Positions 17,295 through 26,255 of a stretch of DNA of 64,000 nucleotides are shown one piece after another. The stretch covers positions 372,001-436,000 of the forward strand of contig NZ_RWKI01000003.1 of NCBI RefSeq assembly GCF_003984645.1, given 5' to 3'. Origin of the DNA: Variovorax sp. MHTC-1. Its GTDB lineage: Bacteria > Pseudomonadota > Gammaproteobacteria > Burkholderiales > Burkholderiaceae_C. Each line of letters begins with the position of its first letter. Within the stretch, counting starts at the first letter, position 1. The translations under genes and the position numbers were made by a program. The notes under the pieces were generated by a model. It had not been told where the DNA came from. It made no database searches and saw nothing but the letters and a program-made list of their open reading frames with translations.

Positions 17295-18521
17295 TTGAAA
17301 GCGATCAAGAAATCGGCCAAGCTGGCCAATGTGCTTTACGACATCCGCGGCCCGATCATGGATGCCGCGAAGCAAATGGAGGAAGAGGGCCAGAAAATCA
17401 TCAAGCTCAACATCGGCAACCTCGCCCCGTTCGGCTTCGATGCGCCCGAAGAGGTGCAGCAGGACATGATCCGCAACCTGCCTGCCTCGTCCGGCTACTC
17501 GGACAGCAAGGGCATCTTCGCGGCGCGCAAGGCGGTGATGCACGAGACTCAGAAACAGGGCATCGCCGGCGTCACCCTCGACGACATCTACCTGGGCAAC
17601 GGCGCGAGCGAATTGATCGCGATGGCCGCCAACGCGCTGCTCAACGACGGCGACGAGCTGCTGCTGCCGGCCCCCGACTATCCGCTGTGGACCGCCGTCG
17701 CGAGCCTTTCGGGCGGCACGCCTGTGCACTACCTCTGCGACGAGGACAACGGCTGGATGCCGAGCCTCGACGACATCCGCGCCAAGATCACGCCCCGCAC
17801 CAAGGGCATCGTGGTCATCAACCCCAACAACCCGACGGGGGCGCTCTATTCGGACGATCTGCTCAAGGGCATCGTTACGATCGCGCGCGAGCACGGCCTC
17901 GTGATCCTCGCCGACGAGGTCTACGACAAGGTGCTGTACGACGGCGTCAAGCACACAGCCATCGCCAGCCTATCGAAAGATGTGCTGACCCTGACCTTCA
18001 ACTCGCTGTCGAAGAGCTACCGCTCCTGCGGCTACCGCGCCGGCTGGCTCGTCGTGTCGGGCGACAAGAAGGTGGCCCTGGACTACATCGAGGGACTCAA
18101 CATGCTCTCGAACATGCGCCTGTGTCCCAACGTGCCGGGTCAATGGGCGATCCAGACGGCGCTCGGCGGCTACCAGAGCATCAACGACCTCGTGGGGCCC
18201 GGCGGCCGTTTGCGCCACCAGCGCGATCTGGCCTACGAGCTCATCACTGCCATTCCGGGGGTGACTTGCGTCAAGCCGAATGCGGCCCTCTACATGTTTC
18301 CCAAGCTGGACCCCAAGGTCTACCCGATCGACGACGACCGGCAGTTCTTCCTCGAGCTGCTGAAGGAGACCAAGGTGATGCTGGTCCAGGGCACCGGCTT
18401 CAACTGGGCGACGCCGGACCACTTCCGCATCGTGTTCCTTCCGCATGAAGAAGACCTGCGCGAAGCAGTGCAGCGCATCGCCGACTTCCTCGAACGCTAC
18501 AGAAACCGGGCCGCAGCCTGA
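17295..18521 (+). CDS. alaT: Pyridoxal-phosphate aminotransferase, AlaA/AlaT type
   Basis: 408 aa with a TTG start at 17295, chosen because a strong GGAGG lies 4 bases upstream and the reading MKAIKKSAKLANVLYDIRGP matches the family N-terminus; no ATG is placed as well. Fold-type I residues are present: NPNNPTGALYS, ADEVYDKVLYDG, and the PLP lysine in TFNSLSKSYRSCGYRAGW. AlaA/AlaT enzymes make alanine from pyruvate and glutamate. It is 28 bp before hom, so it probably shares that operon, and a broader role in amino-acid synthesis is possible. Confidence 0.88.
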   Translation: MKAIKKSAKLANVLYDIRGPIMDAAKQMEEEGQKIIKLNIGNLAPFGFDAPEEVQQDMIRNLPASSGYSDSKGIFAARKAVMHETQKQGIAGVTLDDIYLGNGASELIAMAANALLNDGDELLLPAPDYPLWTAVASLSGGTPVHYLCDEDNGWMPSLDDIRAKITPRTKGIVVINPNNPTGALYSDDLLKGIVTIAREHGLVILADEVYDKVLYDGVKHTAIASLSKDVLTLTFNSLSKSYRSCGYRAGWLVVSGDKKVALDYIEGLNMLSNMRLCPNVPGQWAIQTALGGYQSINDLVGPGGRLRHQRDLAYELITAIPGVTCVKPNAALYMFPKLDPKVYPIDDDRQFFLELLKETKVMLVQGTGFNWATPDHFRIVFLPHEEDLREAVQRIADFLERYRNRAAA

Positions 18522-18549
18522 GGCCCCCCTCGCTCAAAAGACGAAACGA

Positions 18550-19872
18550 ATGAAACCCATCCAAGTAGGCCTGCTCGGCATCGGCACGGTCGGCAGCGGC
18601 ACCTTCCACGTGCTCCAGCGCAACCAGGAAGAAATCAAGCGCCGTGCGGGGCGCGGCATCGAGATCACGATGGTCGCCGACCTCGACCTGGCGCGCGCCA
18701 AGGCCGCTGTCGGCGAGGGCGTGCAGGTCGTGAACGACGCGCGCGCCGTGATCGCAAACCCCGACATCGACATCGTGATCGAGCTGATCGGCGGCTACGG
18801 CATCGCAAAGGAGCTGGTGCTCGAGGCGATCGCCGCGGGTAAGCACGTGGTGACGGCCAACAAGGCCCTGCTCGCGGTGCATGGCACCGAAATCTTCGCG
18901 GCCGCCCATGCCAAGGGCGTGATGGTGGCCTTCGAGGCCGCCGTGGCCGGCGGCATCCCGATCATCAAGGCGCTGCGCGAAGGGCTCACGGCCAACAGCA
19001 TCCAGTGGATCGCCGGCATCATCAACGGCACCACCAACTTCATCCTCTCGGAAATGCGCGACAAGGGCCTGGACTTCGGCACCGTGCTGAAGGAGGCGCA
19101 ACGCCTCGGCTACGCCGAAGCAGACCCGACCTTCGACATCGAGGGCGTCGACGCCGCGCACAAGGTCACGCTGATGAGCGCCATCGCCTTCGGCATCCCG
19201 GTGCAGTTCGACCGCGCGCACGTCGAAGGCATCACCAAGCTCGCGGCGCAGGACATCAAGTACGCCGAACAGCTCGGCTACCGCATCAAGCTGCTCGGCA
19301 TCACCAAGCGCAAGCCGCAAGGCATCGAGCTGCGCGTGCATCCCAGCCTGGTGCCCGCGAAGCGCCTGCTCGCGAACGTCGAAGGCGCGATGAATGCCGT
19401 TGTGGTCAACGGCGACGCCGTCGGCACCACGCTCTATTACGGCAAGGGCGCCGGCAGCGAGCCGACTGCCAGCGCCGTGATCGCCGACCTGGTCGACATC
19501 ACGCGCCTGCACACCGCCGATGCAGCGCATCGCGTGCCGCATCTGGCCTTCCATCCCGACGCAATGAGCGACCTCAAGGTCCTGCCGATGGCCGAGGTGA
19601 TCACCAGCTACTACCTGCGCATGCGCGTGGCCGACGAGGCCGGGGTGCTGGCCCAGGTCACCGGTCTCCTGGCTACCGCCGGCATCAGCATCGACGCGGT
19701 GCTGCAGCGCGAAGCCGACGAGGTGGGCGGCGAGGGATCGACGCAGACCGACCTGATCATCCTCACGCACGACACGCGTGAAGGCACTTTGGACGATGCG
19801 CTCGCGCAATTGCAGGCGCTGCCCACCGTGCTGGCGCCGATCGTGCGCATCCGCAAGGAAGAGCTGTCCTGA
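18550..19872 (+). CDS. hom: Homoserine dehydrogenase
   Basis: 440 aa from the ATG at 18550 (MKPIQVGLLGIGTVGSGTFH). The NAD(P) motif GIGTVGSGT is at the N-terminus. VTANKALLAVHG, then FEAAVAGGIPIIKALREGL and IAGIINGTTNFILSEM are the family signatures. A C-terminal ACT domain (about 355-435, RMRVADEAGVLAQVTGLLATAGISID) gives threonine feedback control. It reduces aspartate semialdehyde to homoserine. Its TGA overlaps the thrC ATG by one base, so translation is coupled. Confidence 0.97.
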   Translation: MKPIQVGLLGIGTVGSGTFHVLQRNQEEIKRRAGRGIEITMVADLDLARAKAAVGEGVQVVNDARAVIANPDIDIVIELIGGYGIAKELVLEAIAAGKHVVTANKALLAVHGTEIFAAAHAKGVMVAFEAAVAGGIPIIKALREGLTANSIQWIAGIINGTTNFILSEMRDKGLDFGTVLKEAQRLGYAEADPTFDIEGVDAAHKVTLMSAIAFGIPVQFDRAHVEGITKLAAQDIKYAEQLGYRIKLLGITKRKPQGIELRVHPSLVPAKRLLANVEGAMNAVVVNGDAVGTTLYYGKGAGSEPTASAVIADLVDITRLHTADAAHRVPHLAFHPDAMSDLKVLPMAEVITSYYLRMRVADEAGVLAQVTGLLATAGISIDAVLQREADEVGGEGSTQTDLIILTHDTREGTLDDALAQLQALPTVLAPIVRIRKEELS

Positions 19873-21287
19873 TGCGCTACCTGTCCACGCGCGGCCATCC
19901 CGACCGCCGCCGCTTCTGCGAGATCCTGCTCGAGGGCCTCGCACCCGACGGCGGCCTGTACCTGCCCGAACACTACCCGCAGGTGGACGCCGCCACGCTC
20001 GCGAAGTGGCGCGGCCTGCCGTATGCCGAGATGGCCTTCGAGGTGCTCTCGCTCTACATCGACGACATCCCGCCGGCCGACCTGAAGGCGATCTGCGCCA
20101 GGACCTACACCGCCGAGGTGTTCGGCACGCCCGAGATCGTGCCGCTGCGCGAGCTCGAGGACGGCGTGTACCTCGAGGCCTTGTCCAACGGCCCGACGCT
20201 GGCCTTCAAGGACATGGCGATGCAGCTGCTCGGCAACCTGTTCGAGTACGAACTCGCGCGCCGCGGCGAGGAACTCAACATCCTCGGCGCGACCAGCGGC
20301 GACACCGGCAGCGCGGCCGAATACGCGATGCGCGGCAAGAAGGGCGTGCGCGTCTTCATGACCTCGCCCGACGGCCGCATGAGCCCGTTCCAGCAGGCGC
20401 AGATGTTCAGCCTGCAGGATGCCAACATCCACAATATCGCGGTCGCCGGCGTCTTCGACGACTGCCAGGATATCGTCAAGGCGGTCTCGAACGACCTGGG
20501 CTTTAAGCGCAAGTACAGGATCGGCACGGTCAACTCGATCAACTGGGCGCGCCTCCTGGCGCAGGTGGTCTACTACTTCGCCGGCTATTTCCAGGCCACG
20601 ACGAGCAACGACAAACAGGTCAGCTTCACCGTGCCCTCGGGCAACTTCGGCAACGTCTGCGCCGGACACGTGGCGCGTTCGATGGGCCTGCCGATCCGCA
20701 CGCTGGTGGTCGCGACCAACGAGAACGACGTGCTCGACGAGTTCTTCCGCACCGGCGTCTACCGCGTGCGCTCGGCTGCCGACACGCACGAAACTTCGAG
20801 CCCCTCGATGGACATCTCCAAAGCCAGTAACTTCGAGCGCTTCGTGTTCGATCTGGTGGGCCGCGATGCGGCAAAGACGCGTGGCCTGTTCGAAGGCGAG
20901 CTGGGCCGCAGCGGCCGCTTCGACCTGAGCGCTGATCCGGCCTTCGCGCAAGCCGCGTCGCGCTTCGGCTTCGCGAGCAGCCGCAGCACGCATGCGGATC
21001 GGCTCGCGACCATCCGCGATACGGACAAGCGCTTTGCGACGCTGATCGACACCCACACGGCCGACGGCCTCAAGGCCGCGCGCGAACATCTCGCGCCGGG
21101 CATTCCGATGATCGTGCTGGAGACCGCGCTGCCGATCAAGTTCGCCGAAACCATCGTCGAGGCGCTGGGCCGCGAGCCGGAACGTCCGGCGCGCTTCGAA
21201 GGCATCGAGGCGCTGCCCAAGCGCGTGGTCAAGCTGCCGGCGGATGCCGAGGCAGTCAAGGCCTACATTGCCCAGCACTGTGATTGA
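19872..21287 (+). CDS. thrC: Threonine synthase
   Basis: 471 aa. The PLP lysine is in SNGPTLAFKDMAMQLLGNL, and the phosphate-binding loop is ILGATSGDTGSAAEYAMRG. VPSGNFGNVCAGHVARSMGLP and the C-terminal VLETALPIKFAETIVEALG fit the long (yeast/E. coli-type) class. It converts O-phosphohomoserine to threonine. It overlaps hom by one base and is followed 18 bp later by mobB, so threonine and molybdenum-cofactor genes share a transcript. Confidence 0.97.
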   Translation: MRYLSTRGHPDRRRFCEILLEGLAPDGGLYLPEHYPQVDAATLAKWRGLPYAEMAFEVLSLYIDDIPPADLKAICARTYTAEVFGTPEIVPLRELEDGVYLEALSNGPTLAFKDMAMQLLGNLFEYELARRGEELNILGATSGDTGSAAEYAMRGKKGVRVFMTSPDGRMSPFQQAQMFSLQDANIHNIAVAGVFDDCQDIVKAVSNDLGFKRKYRIGTVNSINWARLLAQVVYYFAGYFQATTSNDKQVSFTVPSGNFGNVCAGHVARSMGLPIRTLVVATNENDVLDEFFRTGVYRVRSAADTHETSSPSMDISKASNFERFVFDLVGRDAAKTRGLFEGELGRSGRFDLSADPAFAQAASRFGFASSRSTHADRLATIRDTDKRFATLIDTHTADGLKAAREHLAPGIPMIVLETALPIKFAETIVEALGREPERPARFEGIEALPKRVVKLPADAEAVKAYIAQHCD

Positions 21288-21305
21288 CCCCCAGGAAGGC
21301 GGCGC

Positions 21306-21851
21306 ATGAAAGTCATCGGCTTCGCCGGCTTCTCGGGCGCGGGCAAGACCACGCTGGTCGAGCGCCTGATCCCCGTTCTCAAGCTGCACGGCCAGCGCGT
21401 TTCGGTGGTCAAGCATGCCCATCACAAGTTCGACATCGACCATCCGGGCAAGGACACCCATCGGCATCGCGAAGCCGGCGCCTTCGAAGTGGTGGTCGCT
21501 TCGGACAAGCGCCTTGCGTTGATCCGCGAGTTCGAGCGGCCGACGCAGCTCGGCGTGCACGATCTGGTGGCTGAACTCGATGATGGCGTCGACTGGGTCC
21601 TGGTCGAAGGCTTCAAGCACAGCGACCTGTTCAAGATCGAGATCTGGCGCGAGCCGGGGGAGGGCGAGGCGGCCCGCCCGGCGCGCTACGCCGAGGACGC
21701 GCACATCGTCGCGATCGCGACCGACACGCCGGAACTGCTGCCGACCGCCACCGACCTGCCGATCTTCGACCTGAACGACGTCGATGGCATCGGCGACTGG
21801 CTGCTGCAGAACGCGGGGCGTTTCGAGTACAAGATGGAACGCCATGGCTGA
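21306..21851 (+). CDS. mobB: Molybdopterin-guanine dinucleotide biosynthesis protein MobB
   Basis: 181 aa. It has the P-loop GFAGFSGAGKTTLVERLIPVL at residues 5-25, KHAHHKFDIDHPGKDTHRHREAG, and a later LVEGFKHSD motif, all standard for MobB. It is a GTP-binding partner of MobA in attaching GMP to molybdopterin. It overlaps the next gene moeA by 8 bp. Confidence 0.95.
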   Translation: MKVIGFAGFSGAGKTTLVERLIPVLKLHGQRVSVVKHAHHKFDIDHPGKDTHRHREAGAFEVVVASDKRLALIREFERPTQLGVHDLVAELDDGVDWVLVEGFKHSDLFKIEIWREPGEGEAARPARYAEDAHIVAIATDTPELLPTATDLPIFDLNDVDGIGDWLLQNAGRFEYKMERHG

Positions 21852-23091
21852 TCCATCCGCCCGCCCCCCCCTGATGCCGCTCGACGAGGCGCTCGCACGC
21901 CTGCTCGCCGCCGCCACGCCGCAGGTCGGCATCGAAAGCGTCTCCACCTTCGAAGTCGACGGCCGCGTGCTCGCGCAGGATGTGGTGTCGGCGCTCACCG
22001 TGCCGCCGCGCGACAACAGCTCGATGGACGGCTATGCGCTGCGCGTCGCCGATTGCGCGGCGCCCGGCGCCGTGCTGCGGGTGGCGCAGCGCATTCCGGC
22101 CGGCAGCGTGGGCACGGCGCTTGCCGCCGGCACTGCAGCGCGCATCTTTACCGGTGCGCAGATCCCCGAAGGCGCCGACGCGGTCGTGATGCAGGAAGAC
22201 ACGAGCGCGCTGCCCGGGGAAGACAGACTCGGAAGCGTGCGCATCGAGGTCGTGCCCGCCGCGGGCCAGTGGATTCGCGGCGCCGGCGAAGATGTGGCGG
22301 CCGGCGACGTGGTGCTGTCCAAGGGCGAGCGCCTCACGCCCGCAGGGCTGGGACTGGCCGCCAGCGTCGGCCTCGACCGGCTGCTGGTGGCGAAGCGCCC
22401 GCGCGTCACGCTGCTGTCGACCGGCGACGAACTCGTGATGCCCGGCGAAGTGACGCCCGAGGCGATGAAGCCTGGCTCGATCTACAACTCCAACCGCTTC
22501 TTCATGCGGGCGCTGCTGCAGCGGCTCGGCTGTGAGGTCACCGACCTGGGCATCGTGCCCGACCAGCGCGATGCGACCATCGAGGCCTTGCGCGGCGCAT
22601 CGCTTCGCAGCGACCTGATCATCACCACCGGCGGCGTATCGGTCGGCGAGGAAGACCACATCAAGGCGGCCGTGCGGGCACTCGGCCAGCTCGACCTGTG
22701 GTCGCTCTCGATGAAGCCGGGCAAGCCCTTCGCCTACGGCCGCATCGGCCATGCGCACCTCACCGGGCTGCCCGGCAATCCGGTGTCGAGCTTCCTGACC
22801 TTCCTGCTCCTCGTGCGCCCCTTTTTGTTGACGCTGCAGGGCGCAACGCGCGTCGCGCCCGCGCGGGTACCGATGCGTGCCGATTTCGACTGGCCGCGCG
22901 CCGACCGGCGCCGCGAGTTCCTGCGCGCACGGCGCAATGCCGCGGGCGGGCTCGACCTGTTCGCCAACCAGAGCTCCGGCGTGCTGACCTCGATGGTCTG
23001 GGGCGACGGCGTGATCGACACGCCGGCGGGCCAGCCTTTCAAGTCCGGCGATATGGTGCAGTTCATTCCCTTCGCGTCGCTCCTGGCCTGA
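21844..23091 (+). CDS. moeA: Molybdopterin molybdotransferase MoeA
   Basis: 415 aa from the ATG at 21844, inside the end of mobB; the longer reading from 21784 is a frame extension. Motifs: PPRDNSSMDGYALRVADC, FTGAQIPEGADAVVMQEDT, STGDELVMPGE, IYNSNRFFMRALL, TTGGVSVGEEDHIK, MKPGKPFAYGRIGHAHLTGLPGNPVSSFLTFLLLVRP. It inserts molybdate into adenylylated molybdopterin. Part of the mobB-moeA-moaD run. Confidence 0.96.
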   Translation: MADPSARPPLMPLDEALARLLAAATPQVGIESVSTFEVDGRVLAQDVVSALTVPPRDNSSMDGYALRVADCAAPGAVLRVAQRIPAGSVGTALAAGTAARIFTGAQIPEGADAVVMQEDTSALPGEDRLGSVRIEVVPAAGQWIRGAGEDVAAGDVVLSKGERLTPAGLGLAASVGLDRLLVAKRPRVTLLSTGDELVMPGEVTPEAMKPGSIYNSNRFFMRALLQRLGCEVTDLGIVPDQRDATIEALRGASLRSDLIITTGGVSVGEEDHIKAAVRALGQLDLWSLSMKPGKPFAYGRIGHAHLTGLPGNPVSSFLTFLLLVRPFLLTLQGATRVAPARVPMRADFDWPRADRRREFLRARRNAAGGLDLFANQSSGVLTSMVWGDGVIDTPAGQPFKSGDMVQFIPFASLLA

Positions 23092-23093
23092 AC

Positions 23094-23345
23094 ATGAAAG
23101 TCACCGTGCGTTACTTCGCCTCGGTGCGCGAGGCACTGGGAACCGGCAGCGAGACCGTCGAGACCGGCGCGTCCGATCTGGCCGCGCTGCGCGACGAACT
23201 GATCGCGCGCGGCGAGCCGCATGCGAGCGCGCTGGCCCGCGGCAAGGCCGTGCGCATGGCGCTCGACCAGGTCATGAGCGCCGAGAGTGCTGCGCTGCGC
23301 GAAGGACAGGAAGTGGCCTTCTTCCCGCCGGTCACCGGCGGCTGA
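23094..23345 (+). CDS. moaD: Molybdopterin synthase sulfur-carrier subunit MoaD
   Basis: 83 aa, a small ubiquitin-like protein. It starts MKVTVRYFASVREALGTGSE two bases after the moeA stop and ends EVAFFPPVTGG. The C-terminal Gly-Gly, thiocarboxylated and used as sulfur donor, is intact. Its last 14 bp overlap the 3' end of the opposite-strand dapA-like gene. The partner subunit gene moaE is 1.1 kb further on instead of adjacent. Confidence 0.95.
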   Translation: MKVTVRYFASVREALGTGSETVETGASDLAALRDELIARGEPHASALARGKAVRMALDQVMSAESAALREGQEVAFFPPVTGG

Positions 23346-24222
23346 GCGCGGCCTGCGTTCGGAACAGCTGCTCGCGCAGTTCGCTTCCGGCACGCGTCAT
23401 CGGCGCGCGCAGTTCGTCCTGCATCCATCCTTCGTTGGCGAGCACGGCCTTCAGCGGTCCGGGATTCGGCTCGGCGAACAGCGCTTCGATCAGGGGCAGC
23501 AACGGTTGCCATTGCGCCCGCGCTTCGGCCAGCCGCCCTTCGCGAAGCAACTGCATGACCTGCACGAAACGCGCGGTCTGCAGATGCGCACTGGCGGCAA
23601 TGGCGCCCGCGCCGCCCTCGGCCAGCGTGCCGAAGAGCTGCGCGTCCTCGCCGGCCAGCACCTGCAGGCGGCCGTCGGCGATCAGCGCCCGCGTCTTGGC
23701 CATGTCGCCGCCGCAGTCCTTGATGGCGCGGATGCGCGGATGGGTTGCGAGCGAGAGCAGCGTCTCGCGCGTGATCGTGGCGCCGGTGCGGTACGGGATG
23801 TCGTACACCAGGAGCGGCACGGCGCTGGCTTCGGCGATGGCGCCGAACCATCCGATGAGGCCCGCCTGCGAGGGTCGGATGTAGCTCGGCGCCGGCACCA
23901 ACAGCCCGGCCAGTTCGCAATCGTTCAGCCGGAGCACCCAGTCCAAGGTCTTGCCGAGGTGGTAGCCCGAGATGCCCATGATGCGCGGCAGTGCGGGCGC
24001 GGCCTTCGAGACGGTGGTCAGCGCCGCGAGCTGCTCGTCGCCGTCGAGCGCCGCCGCCTCGCCGGTCGAGCCGCAGACCACGAAGCCGGCGATGCCGGTG
24101 GATGCGAGCTGCTCGGCCAGCGCGGCGAGTGCCGTATGGTCGATCGCGCCGTCCTCGCGAAACGGTGTCACGAGCGGGATCCAGAGGCCCGAGAAATCAG
24201 GGATGGAAGAAGAGGGGTGCAC
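23332..24222 (-). CDS. Dihydrodipicolinate synthase family protein (DapA-like lyase)
   Basis: 296 aa with a GTG start at 24222, which gives the usual N-terminus SIPDFSGLWIPLVTPFREDG. An ATG at 24321 would add 33 atypical residues. The substrate-loop motif CGSTGEAAALDGDEQ, the conserved LLVYDIPYRTG tyrosine region, and the Schiff-base lysine in IRAIKDCGGD are present. These enzymes are class I aldolases on pyruvate or related keto acids. Whether this is true DapA or a catabolic relative cannot be told from sequence alone. It lies head-on between moaD and moaE, splitting an otherwise colinear cofactor cluster. Confidence 0.88.
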   Translation of the reverse strand: MHPSSSIPDFSGLWIPLVTPFREDGAIDHTALAALAEQLASTGIAGFVVCGSTGEAAALDGDEQLAALTTVSKAAPALPRIMGISGYHLGKTLDWVLRLNDCELAGLLVPAPSYIRPSQAGLIGWFGAIAEASAVPLLVYDIPYRTGATITRETLLSLATHPRIRAIKDCGGDMAKTRALIADGRLQVLAGEDAQLFGTLAEGGAGAIAASAHLQTARFVQVMQLLREGRLAEARAQWQPLLPLIEALFAEPNPGPLKAVLANEGWMQDELRAPMTRAGSELREQLFRTQAALSRR

Positions 24223-24474
24223 GCAGATGTCCTTCAGGGATCGACCGATGGAAGAACCGCCATCGGATGCGCGCACAGGAGAAAACAGCTTCGGCTGGAG
24301 CCTTGCAGTTCCGTCGCTCATCCGACGACGGAACCGAAGCTCCGGTCAGACGAGCTCTGGTTTTTTGGCTTGGCCGCCCGCGCGCACCGCGGCCATCGCT
24401 TCGAGCGAAGCACGGCAGTGGGGCAAGGCGCGGGGAGGCATCGACGCAGTCTAACGCGGTGCCACAATCCGGCC

Positions 24475-25035
24475 ATGGGCAGCCCACGCGTTTTCATTCA
24501 GACAGCCGATTTCGATCTCGCGCACGAGATCGCCGCGTTGCGCAGCGACGACAAACGAATCGGCGCGATCTGCAGCTTCGTCGGCACCGTGCGCGACCGG
24601 AATGTGGCCCCCACGCTCGGCACTGGCGTGTCCTCGCTGCCCCCCGAGGGGGCTCTTTCGCCTGGGGGCGGCCCGGCGGCGAAAGATGGCGACGTTGCGA
24701 TCACTTCAATGGAGCTCGAGCACTACCCCGGAATGACCGAGAAGTCCATCGAAGCCATGATCGACGAGGCGCATCGCCGCTTCGACATCCTCGGCGCGCG
24801 CGTGATCCATCGCGTGGGCCTTCTGCAGCCGCTCGACCAGATCATGATGGTGGCCGTGATCTCGGCCCATCGGGGCCAAAGCTTTCAGGCCTGCGAATTC
24901 CTGATGGACTATCTCAAGACGCAGGCGCCGTTCTGGAAGAAGGAACAGACGCCCGAGGGCGCACGTTGGGTCGACGCGCGGGTGGCCGACGACGCGGCGC
25001 TGGCGCGCTGGGGCATCAGCGCCAGCAACGCTTGA
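24475..25035 (+). CDS. moaE: Molybdopterin synthase catalytic subunit MoaE with repeat-encoded insert
   Basis: 186 aa; usual MoaE is about 150. Start ATG 24475 (MGSPRVFIQTADFDLAHEIA). Family motifs: ICSFVGTVRDRN, MELEHYPGMTEKSIEAMIDEA, RVGLLQPLDQIMMVAVISAHRGQSF, and the active-site APFWKKEQTPEGARWVDA lysines. Between RDRN and AITSMELEHYPGM lie about 30 extra residues, including SSLPPEGALSPGGGPAAK, which are encoded by a GC-rich palindromic repeat (24631-24685). The reading frame stays open through it. The enzyme puts two sulfurs on precursor Z to make molybdopterin. The insert falls in the loop before a central strand, so activity may be kept. Confidence 0.93.
   Translation: MGSPRVFIQTADFDLAHEIAALRSDDKRIGAICSFVGTVRDRNVAPTLGTGVSSLPPEGALSPGGGPAAKDGDVAITSMELEHYPGMTEKSIEAMIDEAHRRFDILGARVIHRVGLLQPLDQIMMVAVISAHRGQSFQACEFLMDYLKTQAPFWKKEQTPEGARWVDARVADDAALARWGISASNA
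24631..24685 (+). repeat. REP-like GC-rich palindromic repeat inside moaE
   Basis: The core has perfect arms GCCCCC (24639-24644) and GGGGGC (24648-24653), followed by CCTGGGGGCGGCCCGGCGGC. Its reverse complement aligns with 25048-25097 downstream of moaE, sharing the CGCCGCCGGGCCGCCCC block, an AGGCGA block and the TTGGGGGG-type palindrome. Length is such that moaE stays in frame. It resembles scattered intergenic repeats of Comamonadaceae. Confidence 0.7.
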
Positions 25036-25041
25036 GTCATG

Positions 25042-25134
25042 CGGCCGCCGCCGGGCCGCCCCAAGGCGAGCCGCGCCTCCCCCTTGGGGGGTGGAGTTAC
25101 ACGCCGCAAAGCGGCGTGAAAAGCCGGGGGGCCA
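25042..25134. repeat. Second, inverted copy of the REP-like repeat plus hairpin after moaE
   Basis: From 25042 the sequence reads GCCGCCGCCGGGCCGCCCC, then a CTCCCCC-TT-GGGGGGTGGAG palindrome (about 25077-25095), the reverse complement of the moaE-internal repeat with some changes. Directly after comes a perfect hairpin CACGCCGC-AAA-GCGGCGTG (25100-25118). The unit fills the whole 102-bp space between the convergent moaE and Bug-receptor genes and may serve as a two-way terminator. Confidence 0.7.
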
Positions 25135-25137
25135 ACA

Positions 25138-26136
25138 CTATTGAGGTGTGAAGCCGCTGGCCTTGATGATGCCTTGCCAGGTCTGCGTATAGCTGCGTAC
25201 GCGGCCGGCGAACTGGCCTTGCGGCTCGTAGGCGACCGTCAACCCCATGGTGGTGAGCTTCTGCTTCACGTCGGGCATGGCCAGCACCTTGGCCAGGGCA
25301 TCGCCGAAGCGATCGATCACCGGCTGCGGCGTGCCGACGGGCGCGAACACGCCGTAGTAGGGCAGGTCTTCCAGGTTGGCGAAGCCGAGTTCGGTGAAGG
25401 TCGGTACCTGCGGCAGCAGCGCCTGGCGCTTGCTGCCGATGGTGGCCACGATACGCACCTTGCCGGCCCGGTGGTTCTCGATGAAGTCGGGCACCGAAGC
25501 GATGCCGGCGCTGATCTGGTTGCCCAGCATGTCGGCCGTCATCGGCGCGCTGCCGCGGTAGGGTGCCGACTGCACGTCGATCTTGTATTTGGCGCCGATC
25601 ATCTTCACCAGGAACTCGGGGATCGAGGCCGGCGCCGGAACGCCGATGGTGTCCTTGCCGCCGCGCTGGGTGCGCACCCATTTGAGGTACTCGTCCAGGT
25701 TCTTCGCCGGCGTCCCGCCCGATACCGCGAGCACGTTAGCGAAGGTCGCGAAGCCGGCGACCGGCACGAAATCGGTGGCCGGATTGAAACCCGCGTTCTT
25801 CACCACCTGCGGCAGGATCGAAATGCTGTGGTCATGCGAGAGGAACAGCGTATGGCCGTCCGGCGCGGCGGCCTTGAGGGCCTGCGCGGCGATCTGGCCG
25901 CCGGCACCCGCGCGGTTCTCGACCACCACCGGAGCGCCCAACTGGTCCTTGAGCTTCTCTGCCAGCGTGCGGGCGATCGCATCGCTGCCGGCGCCGGCAG
26001 GAAAGCCGACCAACAGCTTGATCGGCGTGCCCTGCTGCGCCTGCGCGAAGCCAGAAAAGCCCGCGATCGCGGCCAGCAGCCCGAGTGCGAAGACCCGGCG
26101 CGGCGCGGAAGCGGCAATCCACCTTGAACAGAACAT
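25138..26136 (-). CDS. Tripartite tricarboxylate transporter substrate-binding protein (Bug family), orphan
   Basis: 332 aa from the ATG at 26136 (MFCSRWIAASAPRRVFALGL). A Sec signal peptide ends at about GFAQAQQ. Mature Bug/TctC motifs: IKLLVGFPAGAGSDAIARTLAEKL, VVVENRAGAGGQIAAQAL and AAPDGHTLFLSHDHSISI. It is a periplasmic binding protein for carboxylates or related small acids. No TctA/TctB gene is beside it, as is common for the many Bug paralogues of Burkholderiales, so its ligand is unknown. Divergent from clpB. Confidence 0.92.
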   Translation of the reverse strand: MFCSRWIAASAPRRVFALGLLAAIAGFSGFAQAQQGTPIKLLVGFPAGAGSDAIARTLAEKLKDQLGAPVVVENRAGAGGQIAAQALKAAAPDGHTLFLSHDHSISILPQVVKNAGFNPATDFVPVAGFATFANVLAVSGGTPAKNLDEYLKWVRTQRGGKDTIGVPAPASIPEFLVKMIGAKYKIDVQSAPYRGSAPMTADMLGNQISAGIASVPDFIENHRAGKVRIVATIGSKRQALLPQVPTFTELGFANLEDLPYYGVFAPVGTPQPVIDRFGDALAKVLAMPDVKQKLTTMGLTVAYEPQGQFAGRVRSYTQTWQGIIKASGFTPQ

Positions 26137-26255
26137 GAGCAACTCCAGATGATTGATGAACAACAGGGCGAAACAAGCGAGCAACTGGCGTGCCCGCGCC
26201 GCGAATGGCTATTCTGTACGAGTGGCGCCGACGCGGCTTCGACCGACGCCTCTGG

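Noticed and set aside
19611..22016. 801-codon minus-strand ORF across thrC and mobB
   Set aside because: Crosses several good genes on the other strand and shows no family signature.
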